DNA from: Oasisia sp. SBJ-2009
Lineage: Eukaryota > Annelida > Polychaeta > Sabellida > Siboglinidae
Reading direction: 5' to 3'
Assembly (NCBI GenBank): GCA_964017155.1
Contig: OZ024864.1
Span: forward strand, 37,840,230-37,904,229
DNA length: 64,000 nt
Below the pieces are notes generated by a model, which was not told the origin of the DNA, made no database searches, and was given only the letters and a program-made list of their open reading frames with translations. Made by a program: the position numbers and the translations under genes. Shown here in pieces: positions 1 through 8,617 of this stretch; positions within the stretch are counted from its first letter, which is position 1, and every line of letters starts with the position of its first letter.

Positions 1-950
1 TAAAGTTCCGAGAAGCCTTTGTAATTCGCGCAAAGTGACCTTTTTACGGCGACTGAAGGATCTAACCATTGTAATGGCAGCAGCAAGTTTGTCCTGTGGG
101 AGCCGAGCTTCCATTTTGATAGTGTCAATTTCTATGCCATGCACTACCACACAAGTAGAGGGCAATACAGTTTTGCTATGCTTTATGGGAATGGACAACC
201 ACCCGGCCAGAGAGAAAAACTGATGCAAATAGAATGTGCAAAGAGACTGAGATGGTGACAGGAAAATGTAATCATCAAGGATATGAGACATATGCATGAT
301 ATGATAGGTTGTTTGTAAAATCCACTGCAAAGCGCAGCTGAACTGCTCGAAGATTTTGCATGAAATGGAGCAACCCATAGGCAGGCACCGGTCGTAGTAG
401 TATTGTCCGTCGAAAGAAAAGCCAAGGAGATGATAATCAGCAGGATGAACGGGAATAATTCGAAAAGCTGATTCAATATCCGCTTTGGCAATGAAGCAAC
501 CCTGACCAACAGAAGTGAGTAATGAAACGAAGTAGTCGTAATCCTCATAGGTAACCGAACAAAACTCTTTAAGGATGCCAAAATTAACCGAATTTCCCTT
601 GGGAAACGACAAGTCGTGAATGATACAAAATTTTCCGTGCTCTACCTTGGGGATAAGGCCCAATGGTGATATAACCAAATTAGGAATTGGAAGGAAGGGG
701 AATGGACCGGCAATACGACCGAGGTGACATTCTTTGCTAATCATATCCCTGGCCACGGAAAGATTGCCTAACAGAGATGGGTGGTTGCATGGTACAGCCC
801 TGTGGCGGAGATCACCTTGAAATGAAAGCGGAAATCCGTAGGTGAAACCGGAGCAAATTTCACAAGACAAAGCGGAGTCGTACCTACTTTCCCGGAGGAG
901 CTGCCAGAGCCGGACGGCGTGGACCGGTGTTGGTAGCCTGAGAGACGGGT
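1..950 (-). CDS. DIRS-like retrotransposon reverse transcriptase, partial
   Basis: Reading the minus strand from about 950 down to base 1 gives one open frame that continues past the window edge. It carries the usual order of a DIRS-type reverse transcriptase: an N-terminal motif (GRIAGPFPFLPIPN), the motif IIHDLSFPKG, motif A (KADIESAF, about 470-490) with the first catalytic Asp, LPMGCSIS, motif C (HILDDYIF, Leu-Asp-Asp-Tyr at 268-279), and the opening of an RNase H-like region (LRELQRLLG) near base 1. The enzyme copies element RNA into DNA. The frame overlaps the end of the gag-like ORF in another phase, and the true start is not clear; it may be translated by overlap or frameshift. I saw no stop or frameshift, so this copy may be fairly young. 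The recombinase expected downstream lies outside the window. Family assignment is from motif recall, and DIRS versus a related YR element cannot be settled here. Confidence 0.85.
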
Positions 951-2017
951 AAAGCTGGGCGTTTGAAGGGTGGAACCGGGCGATGGAAGGGGGTGGGAGG
1001 GCGCTTGAATTGGTTGACTTGACGACTGCCTGGGCAATGGGGCAGGGCATGTGGCCCATTGCATGTGGGGCATTTGTGGACGAAGTTGCAGTTCGGGTTG
1101 GAGCAAAGGCCTTCACTGCAGAAGGCAAAGCAATAGCCTGTCGGAAAGGGCTGGCGTTTGGCCACCTGCTGTCGACGTTGGAGAAACATGCGATGTGGAT
1201 TGGGGAATTGACGACCCTGGACCCCTGCAGCTTTGCTCACCGAGTAGAAAAGTTCCTGGTGTAGAAGACACCAGGGCAAGGAGAAGTGACACCGCAGCTT
1301 TCGGAAGTCGCGGTCGTATGCCAAGAAAACGTGGGATGGTGCATCGCGGGACATGGTGCGGATTAGTTGCATGTACTTGAGGATGTCTTGAGTGTCAGAT
1401 GGGCAGTGTTCTGTGTGTATGGCAATGAAAATGAGGAAGGCGTCAGACCACTGTTCGATGGAGTTGATGGTTTTTAGGCGATGCGTCGTGTTTTGTTGGA
1501 AAGACAGAGGAGAGGAAGAAGAAAGATAGGTGGTTTCATGGGGAGCCTCGCTATTCAGCAGCCCCAGATCGATGAACTGGTTGGCCCAAATTCGCTCTTT
1601 GATTTTTATGTCTACCAAGCTACCCAGGGGCACAGCGGAGAAAGCCTGAATGTTGCTAGGAAATTGAGGGGAGTCCTCACCTACAACCCCAGCATCACTG
1701 GCAGCCGCAGCAGCGGTTGCAGACCCGGCCGCCACAGGCAAGGCAGGAGGAGTTGCCTCGGGTGGAGCTAATGGCGCTGACTGGGAGGAAGCCGCCATCC
1801 CCATGACCACCTCCTGGATGGAGCACATTTGGACCTGCATCAACTGCATCTGCTGTTGCAGTAGGCCAATGGATGGAGGGGCAACAGGATCCACAGGAGG
1901 GACGACTGGTCCATCCTCAGGCCCTTCCACAGTCCTGGCACGTTTGCTAGGCGGACCCACAGACGTCTCGCGATACCGAGCTGGCGCTGGGGCGACACGT
2001 TTACGCTTGGGAGGCAT
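884..2017 (-). CDS. DIRS-like retrotransposon gag-like protein
   Basis: The frame is open from 2152, but I start at the ATG at 2017 because the protein then begins MPPKRKR, a basic nuclear-signal-like stretch, as is usual for these nucleic-acid-binding proteins. It is 377 residues long. After a Pro/Ala-rich, poorly conserved N-terminal third comes the helical core (around KERIWANQFIDLG and IEQWSDAFLIF). Then follows a Cys/His cluster (CSEGLCSNPNCNFVH, KCPTCNGPHALPHC) of the gag zinc type, and a Pro/Arg-rich tail. It presumably packages element RNA. It lies directly upstream of, and overlaps, the reverse transcriptase on the same strand. No internal break is visible. Confidence 0.75.
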   Translation of the reverse strand: MPPKRKRVAPAPARYRETSVGPPSKRARTVEGPEDGPVVPPVDPVAPPSIGLLQQQMQLMQVQMCSIQEVVMGMAASSQSAPLAPPEATPPALPVAAGSATAAAAASDAGVVGEDSPQFPSNIQAFSAVPLGSLVDIKIKERIWANQFIDLGLLNSEAPHETTYLSSSSPLSFQQNTTHRLKTINSIEQWSDAFLIFIAIHTEHCPSDTQDILKYMQLIRTMSRDAPSHVFLAYDRDFRKLRCHFSLPWCLLHQELFYSVSKAAGVQGRQFPNPHRMFLQRRQQVAKRQPFPTGYCFAFCSEGLCSNPNCNFVHKCPTCNGPHALPHCPGSRQVNQFKRPPTPFHRPVPPFKRPALPVSQATNTGPRRPALAAPPGK

Positions 2018-3115
2018 TCTGAAACAGCGTGCAAACGAAAGCCGGACAGGGATTGTGTCAAATGACAAGGCAGTGGTGGGAAGTATCACCACGATAAAGT
2101 CGTAATGGCAAAACAAGTTACAATGAAATGGCCTAGAAGAGGCACAGCCCAAATGGCGTACGTATGAGACGGCCTTAAAGTGGCAAAGAAATTACATGTC
2201 CTTGATAAGGCACAGCCGAAATGGCGAAACAGTTATATGGCCATGAAACAGGCACAGCCCAAATGGCAGAACATTACCAATTACACGGCCTTAAAAAAGG
2301 CACAGCCCAAATGTCAAATAAATTACACGTCCCTGCTATGGCACAGCCAAATGGCTAAACAATTACACGGCCTTGAAACAGGCACAGCCAAAATGGCAGA
2401 AATTATCAAATTACACGGACATAAACAGGCACAGCCCAAATGGCAAAGCAATTACATGGCCATGCTAAGGCACAGCCAAAATGGCTAAACATTTACACGG
2501 CCTTTAAACAGGCACAGCCCAAATGGCAGAAAATATCAAAGTACACGGCCTTAAAAAGGCACAGCCCAAATGGCAAAGCAATTACACGTCCATGATATGG
2601 CACAGCCAAAATGGCGAAACAATTACATGGCCTGGAAACAGGCACAGCCCAAATGGCAGAAAATATCAAATTACATGGCCTTAAAAAGGCACAGCCCAAA
2701 TGGCAAAGCAATTACACGTCCATGATATGGCACAGCCAAAATGGCTAAACAATTACACGGCCTGGAAACAGGCACAGCCCAAATGGCAGAAAATATCAAA
2801 TTACAAGGCCTTAAAAAAAAACACAGCCATAGTGGCAGAGAAAATGACATTTTACACGGCCCGAAGAAAGCACAGCTGTAATGGCGAACACCTTACAATT
2901 ACACGTATTTAATAAAGGCACAGCAAAAGTTACAAATAAACGTCCTTAAGAAAAGCAAAGAAAAATTGACAAATACCCATAGGTTGTAAACAAGTCAGCC
3001 ATAATGGCAGAGTAGATATTGTTGCAATGGTGGATAGGGAAATTAAGTAAGAGTCCCGGGAGGATAGAAAGCTAATAGCAAAGCAATAACACCCCCCACC
3101 AATAACAACAAAAGG
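2018..3115 (-). other. Leader/spacer of the DIRS-like element
   Basis: This stretch between the gag-like start and the SGNH remnant holds the trimeric minisatellite (about 2140-2930) and about 180 bp of AT-rich sequence on the SGNH side. Open frames here are only read-through of the minisatellite period. Two short AATAAA-like strings occur (near 2910 and 2934) on the plus strand, but no gene leads into them. It is probably the untranslated leader of the element. Confidence 0.5.
2140..2930. repeat. Trimeric minisatellite, about 130-bp higher-order period
   Basis: About 18 copies of a 41-47 bp monomer, each opening with GGCACAGCCCAAATGGC or a close variant, run head to tail. The monomers fall into three types (about 41, 42 and 47 bp) that alternate, giving a 130-bp trimer. 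The same type recurs at 2299, 2428, 2558 and 2688. The trimers at 2558 and 2688 differ at only a few bases, while the monomers at the right end (from about 2820) are degenerate. Fresh copies in the middle and decayed copies at the edge are typical of unequal exchange. Confidence 0.9.
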
Positions 3116-3713
3116 CTAGAATTTATTTGCGGCAGCAATAACGGCCCCGCGAACACTATTGAAATATTTTGTATTCCCTGCGTCATTGAAATGGACCCCG
3201 TCCAACAAGTAATGCTGCCAGTTTGACCAAACCCCTTTATGGGACCAAAAGTGGATGTTATCAAAAGATTTGGTGGCTTCGAACATGTATTTATTGTAGA
3301 GGAATACCCGGGTATTAAAGTCATCATCGACCGGATACAGGGAGACGGCAGAATCGCGATAAAACGTGGGATATCACGACTGAACGGACCTCTGCCATTA
3401 CAGTTAGATACGACGCAAAAGCTAACACTTTATCGCCCACGTCAACAGATGTAGAATTAGCCAAATCATTTGTGCCTATGTCCAAAAAAACTACATCGCG
3501 ATTGGCACTTACAATATCCTGTGTTAGTGAGTAGAGCTGTTGCACTTTTAACCCCCCTCTCGAAATAAACGTAACCTGATATCGCTCATCGAGATCGAGG
3601 TTCAAAGACCGATGGGCGAGCGAGAAAGTCGCCAAACGGCGAACAAAGGAATGACCCGCAACGGCTACGTTAATCCTCGCCATTAAGGCGATTCGCTCGT
3701 GCACTGACAACAA
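3116..3713 (-). pseudogene. SGNH/GDSL hydrolase-like ORF with a frameshift
   Basis: The 5' part (3324-3713) has AGHSFVRRL with the block I nucleophile Ser (about 3650), SRGG as block II, and LDIGTNDL with the block III Asn (about 3470). It stops after HVLSRFCR. In a neighbouring frame the homology continues to a TAG at 3116 and contains LLDGVHFNDAG, the block V Asp-x-x-His pair (about 3189-3203). All four SGNH catalytic blocks are therefore present but split by one indel near a T-run at about 3362-3366. Such hydrolase ORFs are known passengers of invertebrate YR retrotransposons, and this one shares the strand of the gag/RT genes. It may belong to the same element. The single-base break could also be a sequencing error. 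Confidence 0.65.
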
Positions 3714-3986
3714 GAATCGGTCAACAAATTCGCGACGATAGTATTACACACCAGAATGAAAAATGTCGCATTAAATTGAACCTCGTAACGTAATTTTTTA
3801 ATCAAAATCGAGAGCGAACCCAATGTTTACCTTTTCAATCTTCGCGAAATATCAAAAGTGAAGCTGTACGCTGATTGGAGGAGCTTGTTAGCGTCCTACT
3901 TAGTATGTTTACCGTATACACACGAAAACAAGCTAGGGTTTTGTTGCCCACATAAATGCCTTTTGAGCTTGCATTCAAAAGGTGTT
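3714..3986. other. Unique left flank of the array
   Basis: This AT-rich sequence sits between the SGNH remnant and the first tandem unit. I see no gene, RNA or repeat in it. Its last bases (GTGTT) differ from the sequence that precedes every other unit (AATAGA), so the array edge can be placed at 3986/3987. Confidence 0.6.
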
Positions 3987-4340
3987 TTTAGATTTTTTTC
4001 AACATTCACATGCTGTGACATAAGTGCATTTGAACAGTCATATTTCCAGGTGTGATTGTGGAAGCTGTTGACAGTGAAATGGTGCATTTTTAGCTGATTT
4101 CACTATGCGGATGGGTACTTGGCAGTGATTTGGCTTGTTGACACCTCTGTTGTGTTACTGCCTGCATTCATTTGTAAATATTGACGGGTGTCACACATAG
4201 CGGCACTTTACGAGAAAACGAAACATTGGAACTTGACTAAACTCGACCAGCTTGTCACTGAGATGATGATAACAACAGCCAATAAGTTTTAGAATTTTCC
4301 TGCGTCTGGTTTTTTTCTTATAATCCTACAAAACGCTAAC

Positions 4341-4805
4341 ATGGTGGCCAATGGGAAAGTTAACTGTGTCATGAGCCCTATTAGACGCCTAGCAGCAGAA
4401 ACAGTTTTTAGTTGGCGCGAGATGATGGAGGCAGCGTTCTTTGACAAATATTCCGAAATAATTAGTGACAAGGTGTGCGTGTCAAGCAACAGTGAGTGTC
4501 TCATTTGGACTGCCTGTACATCAGGTGAGAAAGTGAAGTATGGTGTAGTTAAAGTGACGTATAGTTGTGGAAACCGACGAACTATAAAAGCACACCGACT
4601 GGCCTTCATGCTATTTCATAGACAGACATTCTTGGCAGCACACCTAGATGCGTCGCATTTATGTCACAACAGTCTTTGTGTTAATGCCAACCACATCAAT
4701 CTTGAACCTCGTTCCATCAACAGTCAGAGAAATTCATGCAAGAAAACCGGCAATTGTAGCGGTCATGGTATATATCCGGCATGTCTGTTATGGCTACAAC
4801 TGTGA
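4341..4805 (+). CDS. His-Cys-box (I-PpoI-like) endonuclease, unit 1
   Basis: A 154-residue protein. The C-terminal half carries ASHLCHNSLC, NHINLEP and NSQRNSC. Aligned by eye to I-PpoI of Physarum, it has the general-base His (106; His98 there), the metal-ligand Asn (127; Asn119), the first zinc site (Cys53, Cys108, Cys113, His118; Cys41, Cys100, Cys105, His110) and the second (Cys133, Cys139, His142, Cys148). Spacing from His106 to Cys133 is identical to I-PpoI; the last zinc loop differs by one or two residues. The predicted reaction is sequence-specific double-strand DNA cleavage as a dimer. The ATG has a good Kozak context (A at -3, G at +4). There is no group I intron around it, unlike I-PpoI. 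The gene ends about 0.37 kb from the facing transposase. Residue 74 is Tyr here and Phe in all other units. No canonical TATA box or AATAAA flanks it. Confidence 0.87.
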   Translation: MVANGKVNCVMSPIRRLAAETVFSWREMMEAAFFDKYSEIISDKVCVSSNSECLIWTACTSGEKVKYGVVKVTYSCGNRRTIKAHRLAFMLFHRQTFLAAHLDASHLCHNSLCVNANHINLEPRSINSQRNSCKKTGNCSGHGIYPACLLWLQL

Positions 4806-5179
4806 AATGTGGTAAGAATGAACTCACTTTTTTTCCGGAGTGCATGTGCAGAATGAACTGTTCCGATATGTTGTCTCCTTGGCTCGTAACTGGTCAATGG
4901 ACTGGACAGTGTCACACGTGTGACGGCCATGCCGTGCAACAAGTGTGATGATCGTGTCGTATCGGTACAGCGTGATGATGGCGCGGAGCTATAGTCTTCT
5001 CATGGCGTATGTCAGACAGCAGGCAGGTGATCGATGGTGTACGTAGATTGTGTTCGCATTGCATAGACAGTCAAAGTTGCAGTTCAAGTAGACGCTAAGG
5101 AATAATACAAAGTCATATTGTTAGATTACTGTCTGTGTGCTCACTTCCATCTATTTAACTGTGTGGTGAGTGTGTCTGC
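4806..5179. other. Convergent intergenic spacer of the unit (unit 1 shown)
   Basis: This 0.37-kb spacer lies between the 3' ends of the endonuclease and transposase genes and recurs in every unit. It holds a GTAAGA string right after the endonuclease stop, a perfect 14-bp palindrome with a CACGTG core (4911-4924) and an adjoining small hairpin. I see no AATAAA on either strand, so the 3' ends of both transcripts are undefined. In units 2 and 3 a T-run ends in CAGGGG where the other units read CGG or a close variant. Confidence 0.6.
4911..4935. promoter_or_regulatory. Perfect 14-bp palindrome with E-box core, plus adjoining hairpin
   Basis: GTCACACGTGTGAC (4911-4924) is a perfect palindrome centred on CACGTG. 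The overlapping ACGGC-CAT-GCCGT (4923-4935) forms a second inverted repeat with a 3-nt loop. Both are present in all units I compared, for example 9191 and 60485. The site could bind a bHLH factor, be a nuclease site, or act as a small terminator-like hairpin between the convergent genes. Function is unknown. Confidence 0.5.
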
Positions 5180-7355
5180 CTACAATTTCTTAGCATAGGG
5201 GTGGTCGGCTGATTTCCGTGATCTTAGTGAATATGAGTTTTCAGTGTCATTGCCATGTGGGGTTGGGGGTGCACGTCTCCGTCTGCGTCTCACAGTTCTT
5301 ACTGGTGTGTGTGTGGCTGTCGCTGCTGTTATTGTCTGACTGGCTGGTCTGCGATCAAGCTGTCGCTTTCTGTAAACGTCAAGTACAGATCTCTGTTGTT
5401 TTGCCTTGAAGTAGTCTTTCATCCGCTGTGACTTTGTAGCTCGTCTGTGTCGGCGCACAGCTGGCTGCCTGGCATATTCTCGTTGGTACATAACATCTTG
5501 CTGGATGCGTTTTACTGCACGAGCAACTTTTCCACCCTTCGTAATGGGACACTGCACATTTTCTAGCTTCCGCAGCATCGATTCTCCAGCACCGTAGTTT
5601 AGGCGATCTATGACAGAACACACACGTCCCAGTGCATTGCGGCTGAACTTAACATTCTTGGGCAGTGATGCAGAGAAGGCTCTGTTTGCAGATTCGTTCG
5701 GGTTGGTTGTCAGTCTGCGGCGTGTCAAGTGAAGTGCGACATGGCCAAGACGCATCTCTATCAGTCCTTGGAGTGTGCTTCGATCACCGTCTGTCATGTT
5801 TACTCGTGTCAGGCCGCACGCCTTCAGATGCGGAGAGGTGTTCCACCAGTTCCTTCTGCCACCCCTGCAGACAATCGCGTGCCTGCGACAGTTAGCACAC
5901 GAACCTGCATAGCAGTCGAGTGTAGCCTGAATGACATCCGGCATGCGTGTCGCTATGGCAGTTTCATCGCTGTCGTGAAGCATATGGACACTGGTGTAGA
6001 CCATCTGACACCTTGTCTTCACATCCTCTGCAAACAGTCTTCTGTTTTCTGTTCGCCTCGCAGCATCCTCTCCGGGAAACATCATAGAGGAAAACGATGC
6101 CTTGATGATGTGACGAAATTGTGTCTGAGACAGATGTGTCGTATCGGATTGCCTCTGTGTTTCCATGCCAGCTGGCATGGCATCTTGTATGCCACGTGAA
6201 GCCAGTGCATCTCCATCTGTAGCGACATACTTGATTGCGACACCATCTCGTGCCAGACTGTCACCAATGTGTTTCCCGATCCTGTACTCAGACAGTGGCT
6301 CTGTAGCGGGGACATATAGGCTGTACATCCAACATGTCCAGGGCAGGTGACGTTTAACCCTTTACTTCGAAGTGAAGATCCTAATTTGCACAGTTTATTG
6401 TCCAGTTGGAAAGCTATGATTTCCCGTTGACCAGTTTGCCAGCTGAATGCAGTCCCGAGAGCCTGCGATGCATTCTGTCCACCACAGCTGTAAGTGTTTT
6501 TGAGGTTCGTAGAATTGTATCGAACATAGACGCTGATGTTAATCGGAGCATCTTCTGTCAGACCACGAAGAGTGTTAGTCTCCTTGGATCTCTGTCTTCT
6601 CATGTGCAAGTCATCCATTGTTGCTTGTGCAGTGAGTGCTGCCACCTTGTTCGCTGTTCTTTGCAATCCAGTGTGACTTGGAGGGGGTGTGTGCATTGCT
6701 GTCAGAATGTGACGGAACTTGGTAGTGGCGGTTGTTGTATCCTGCAGACCGATGTGAAGTGCTACATTCGTTGTGGCAGCCCGCTGACCACAGTGTCCAG
6801 TTTCAATCTCACTGTACAGCTTGTACATGCGTGAGTGATACTCGCAGTTCACACATTTCAACGACTCCTTCCAACAGAGGCCAATCTGTTGTTCCTGGTA
6901 TATTTGAAATTGTGGCGAAGGGCACATGTTCTGCTCGGCATGCTCAGTGTAGCATTCATTCCACATCTGAGCATTCTTTCCAACATTCAGCAAACGCATT
7001 TCGGAGAGGAAAGTCCTTGATTTTCATCTGGCTGGAGGTAGCTTTCTGTTAAAGTTAGTCCTCGGTTTGGCCGCGGCCGATGAATCTTGCTGCCGCCAGA
7101 TATTCCATCAGCATCAGGGACTGTCAAGAGGCCACCAGACGTTTCTTGTACAACTCTTGAGAAATCTTCCCTGTCTAGACGTGGCATCCATACAGAACTG
7201 TGCTGTGTTTCGGTCGTTTCGTCATGTGTTGATTCAAAATATGGGTGCCCTTGCTGAAAGCCACGGCTAGATTTGCACATTCTTCCAACAGGCGATGTTT
7301 TCCTATTACTAAGCTTACTCGTCTCATTATTCTCATTATTTGCAGTCTCCTTCAT
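5180..7355 (-). pseudogene. Mutator-like transposase, unit 1, two frameshifts, long basic tail
   Basis: The gene is split into three open segments: N-terminal (6987 to the ATG at 7355), middle (6082-6999) and C-terminal (5180-6328). Break 1 (about 7005) is an extra GA in GGAGAGGAAAG; break 2 (about 6311-6320) is a net 2-bp gain in GGACATATAGG. The open frame extends to 7466 only with a GTG, so I take the ATG at 7355. The C-terminal end is the full one: with five GT repeats (5305-5314) the frame runs on into a basic tail (TVRRRRRRAP, KSADHPYAKKL) that looks like a nuclear signal. Only units 1 and 10 keep this tail. Domain content is described at unit 11. Loop residues read IDRLNY, the variant also found in units 10 and 12-14. 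Confidence 0.75.
6163..6180. other. Perfect 18-bp palindrome inside the transposase gene (unit 1 copy)
   Basis: CCATGCCAGCTGGCATGG reads the same on both strands. It is present unchanged in all 14 units (last copy 61738-61755), encoding Ala-Met-Pro-Ala-Gly-Met of the transposase. His-Cys-box enzymes such as I-PpoI bind about 15-bp pseudo-palindromes as symmetric dimers, so this is a candidate target for the endonuclease encoded in the same unit. That link is inference; coding constraint alone could also keep it. Confidence 0.5.
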
Positions 7356-7536
7356 TGTAATCGTGCAGAGTAAACCCGGCAGAATTACAATTGGCAGAGA
7401 CAATCCGTGATTTAAGATTTCAGACGTCCAAGGAGTCTGAAAGTCCAAATCACAGTGACAGAACACTGTGTGTTAGGGGGGGTTGGGGAGTGGCTTAGAC
7501 CAGTGGAGCATCTGTTTGAAAATCTATGCCCAAAGT

Positions 7537-7569
7537 GGACCAATCAGAGTACAGCAGGGTGACCAATCT
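7537..7569 (-). promoter_or_regulatory. Paired CCAAT boxes upstream of the transposase
   Basis: GGACCAATCAGAG matches the NF-Y consensus, and a second CCAAT (GTGACCAATCT) follows 23 bp later, about 185-210 bp upstream of the transposase ATG. Closely paired CCAAT boxes are common in TATA-less eukaryotic promoters. In units 5 and 8 the first box is mutated to CTAAT. Confidence 0.4.
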
Positions 7570-7670
7570 ATCATTTTTTGTTTACTTCACCTAATTAGAA
7601 ACATGGAAAGACCCCAGGATAAGGTGCTAATGACAACTGGGCTGTGCAACTTCTGATAATCACCCCATAG

Positions 7671-7694
7671 GCCAGCCCACCCCTGGTGGCTGGC
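7671..7694. other. GC-rich hairpin in the divergent spacer
   Basis: GCCAGCC(C)ACC and GGTGGCTGGC form a 10-bp stem with one bulged C and a very short loop. It recurs in all units. It lies about 320 bp upstream of the transposase ATG. It may be the remains of a transposon end or a protein site. There is no Helitron-type CTRR end behind it. Confidence 0.45.
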
Positions 7695-8617
7695 TTCTGA
7701 CTTGATCACTGCTCAATCAGGCAAGTGTGACATTGTATCAGGTGTCTACTAATTGCATTGTGTAATACTTTGCAATTGAACCAATTAAGACATCTGGTCT
7801 TTGAAGAATGCTCACTTTAAGGTCATGTATCATGTATATTTACAGTCTTTTAATAGGGACAAGGGAAAACAGTCATCATAATTCTCACTGCAAAATGACA
7901 ATAGCCTGTATGTGATATTTTACAAAAAACATACTGGGCTCTCTGAAAAATTGGGTAATGTGTTCATATATGGCACACAAAAAAGTTTGTGCACTGTGTA
8001 GTTCTGCAAGATTAGGCATTTTGAAACTGTCGCCTGCTCACTGTTGTGGCGCTCGGTGAAATAGGGTGCACTTTGTAAATGTGTCTAAAAAAAAATGTGT
8101 GGATGAAATAAAAAAACAATTACAGCATGTTGCTTCAAATAGGAGTGCCAGTAAAATGTGTTAATTTCAGATTTTTTCGCCAAAACAACCATGTCTATTT
8201 GGGGTCATGACACAGTTAGACTTCCTGTTTGGTTACCGTTGCAACATAGTCCCATAAAAAAATAGATTTAGATTTTTTTCAACATTCACATGCTGTGACA
8301 TAAGTGCATTTGAACAGTCATATTTCCAGGTGTGATTGTGGAAGCTGTTGACAGTGAAATGGTGCATTTTTAGCTGATTTCACTATGCGGATGGGTACTT
8401 GGCGGTGATTTGGCTTGTTGACACCTCTGTTGTGTTACTGCCTGCATTCATTTGTAAATATTGACGGGTGTCACACATAGCGGCACTTTACGAGAGAACG
8501 AAACATTGGAACTTGACTAAACTCGACCAGCTTGTCACTGAGATGATGATAACAACAGCCAATACGTTTTAGAATTTTCCTGCGTCTGGTTTTCTTATAA
8601 TCCTACAAAACGCTAAC

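Noticed and set aside
2180..2912. Repetitive peptide ORFs (KAQPKWQ repeats) on both strands
   Set aside because: These are read-through of the minisatellite whose period happens to avoid stops; frames change along the array.
2140..2930. CRISPR-like array
   Set aside because: The 'spacers' are themselves repeated in a three-type cycle; it is a eukaryotic minisatellite.
4582..4590. TATA-like CTATAAAAG
   Set aside because: It lies inside the endonuclease coding region, downstream of its start, so it cannot drive that gene.
4289..4609. Minus-strand 105-106 codon ORF opposite the endonuclease
   Set aside because: Shadow of the endonuclease, whose sense frame has full catalytic motifs.
4341..4805. 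Group I intron carrying the homing endonuclease
   Set aside because: No rDNA exons and no intron core (P, Q, R, S elements) recognisable around the gene; the unit continues directly into non-coding spacer.
5729..6199. Plus-strand 156-codon Cys-rich ORF in every unit
   Set aside because: Antisense shadow of the transposase zinc-cluster region; its cysteines come from codons opposite the coding strand. In unit 14 it is cut to 100 codons while the sense frame stays open.
6406..6834. Plus-strand 142-codon ORF antisense to the transposase, open in almost every unit
   Set aside because: It mirrors the codon pattern of the conserved transposase middle segment, has no known motif, and stays open because the other strand is conserved.
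7355..7466. Longer transposase N-terminus starting at 7466
   Set aside because: That codon is GTG; the first ATG in frame is at 7355, and the extra residues show no conserved motif.
7671..7710. Helitron 3' end
   Set aside because: A hairpin is present but no CTRR end follows, and no Rep/helicase gene is in the unit.
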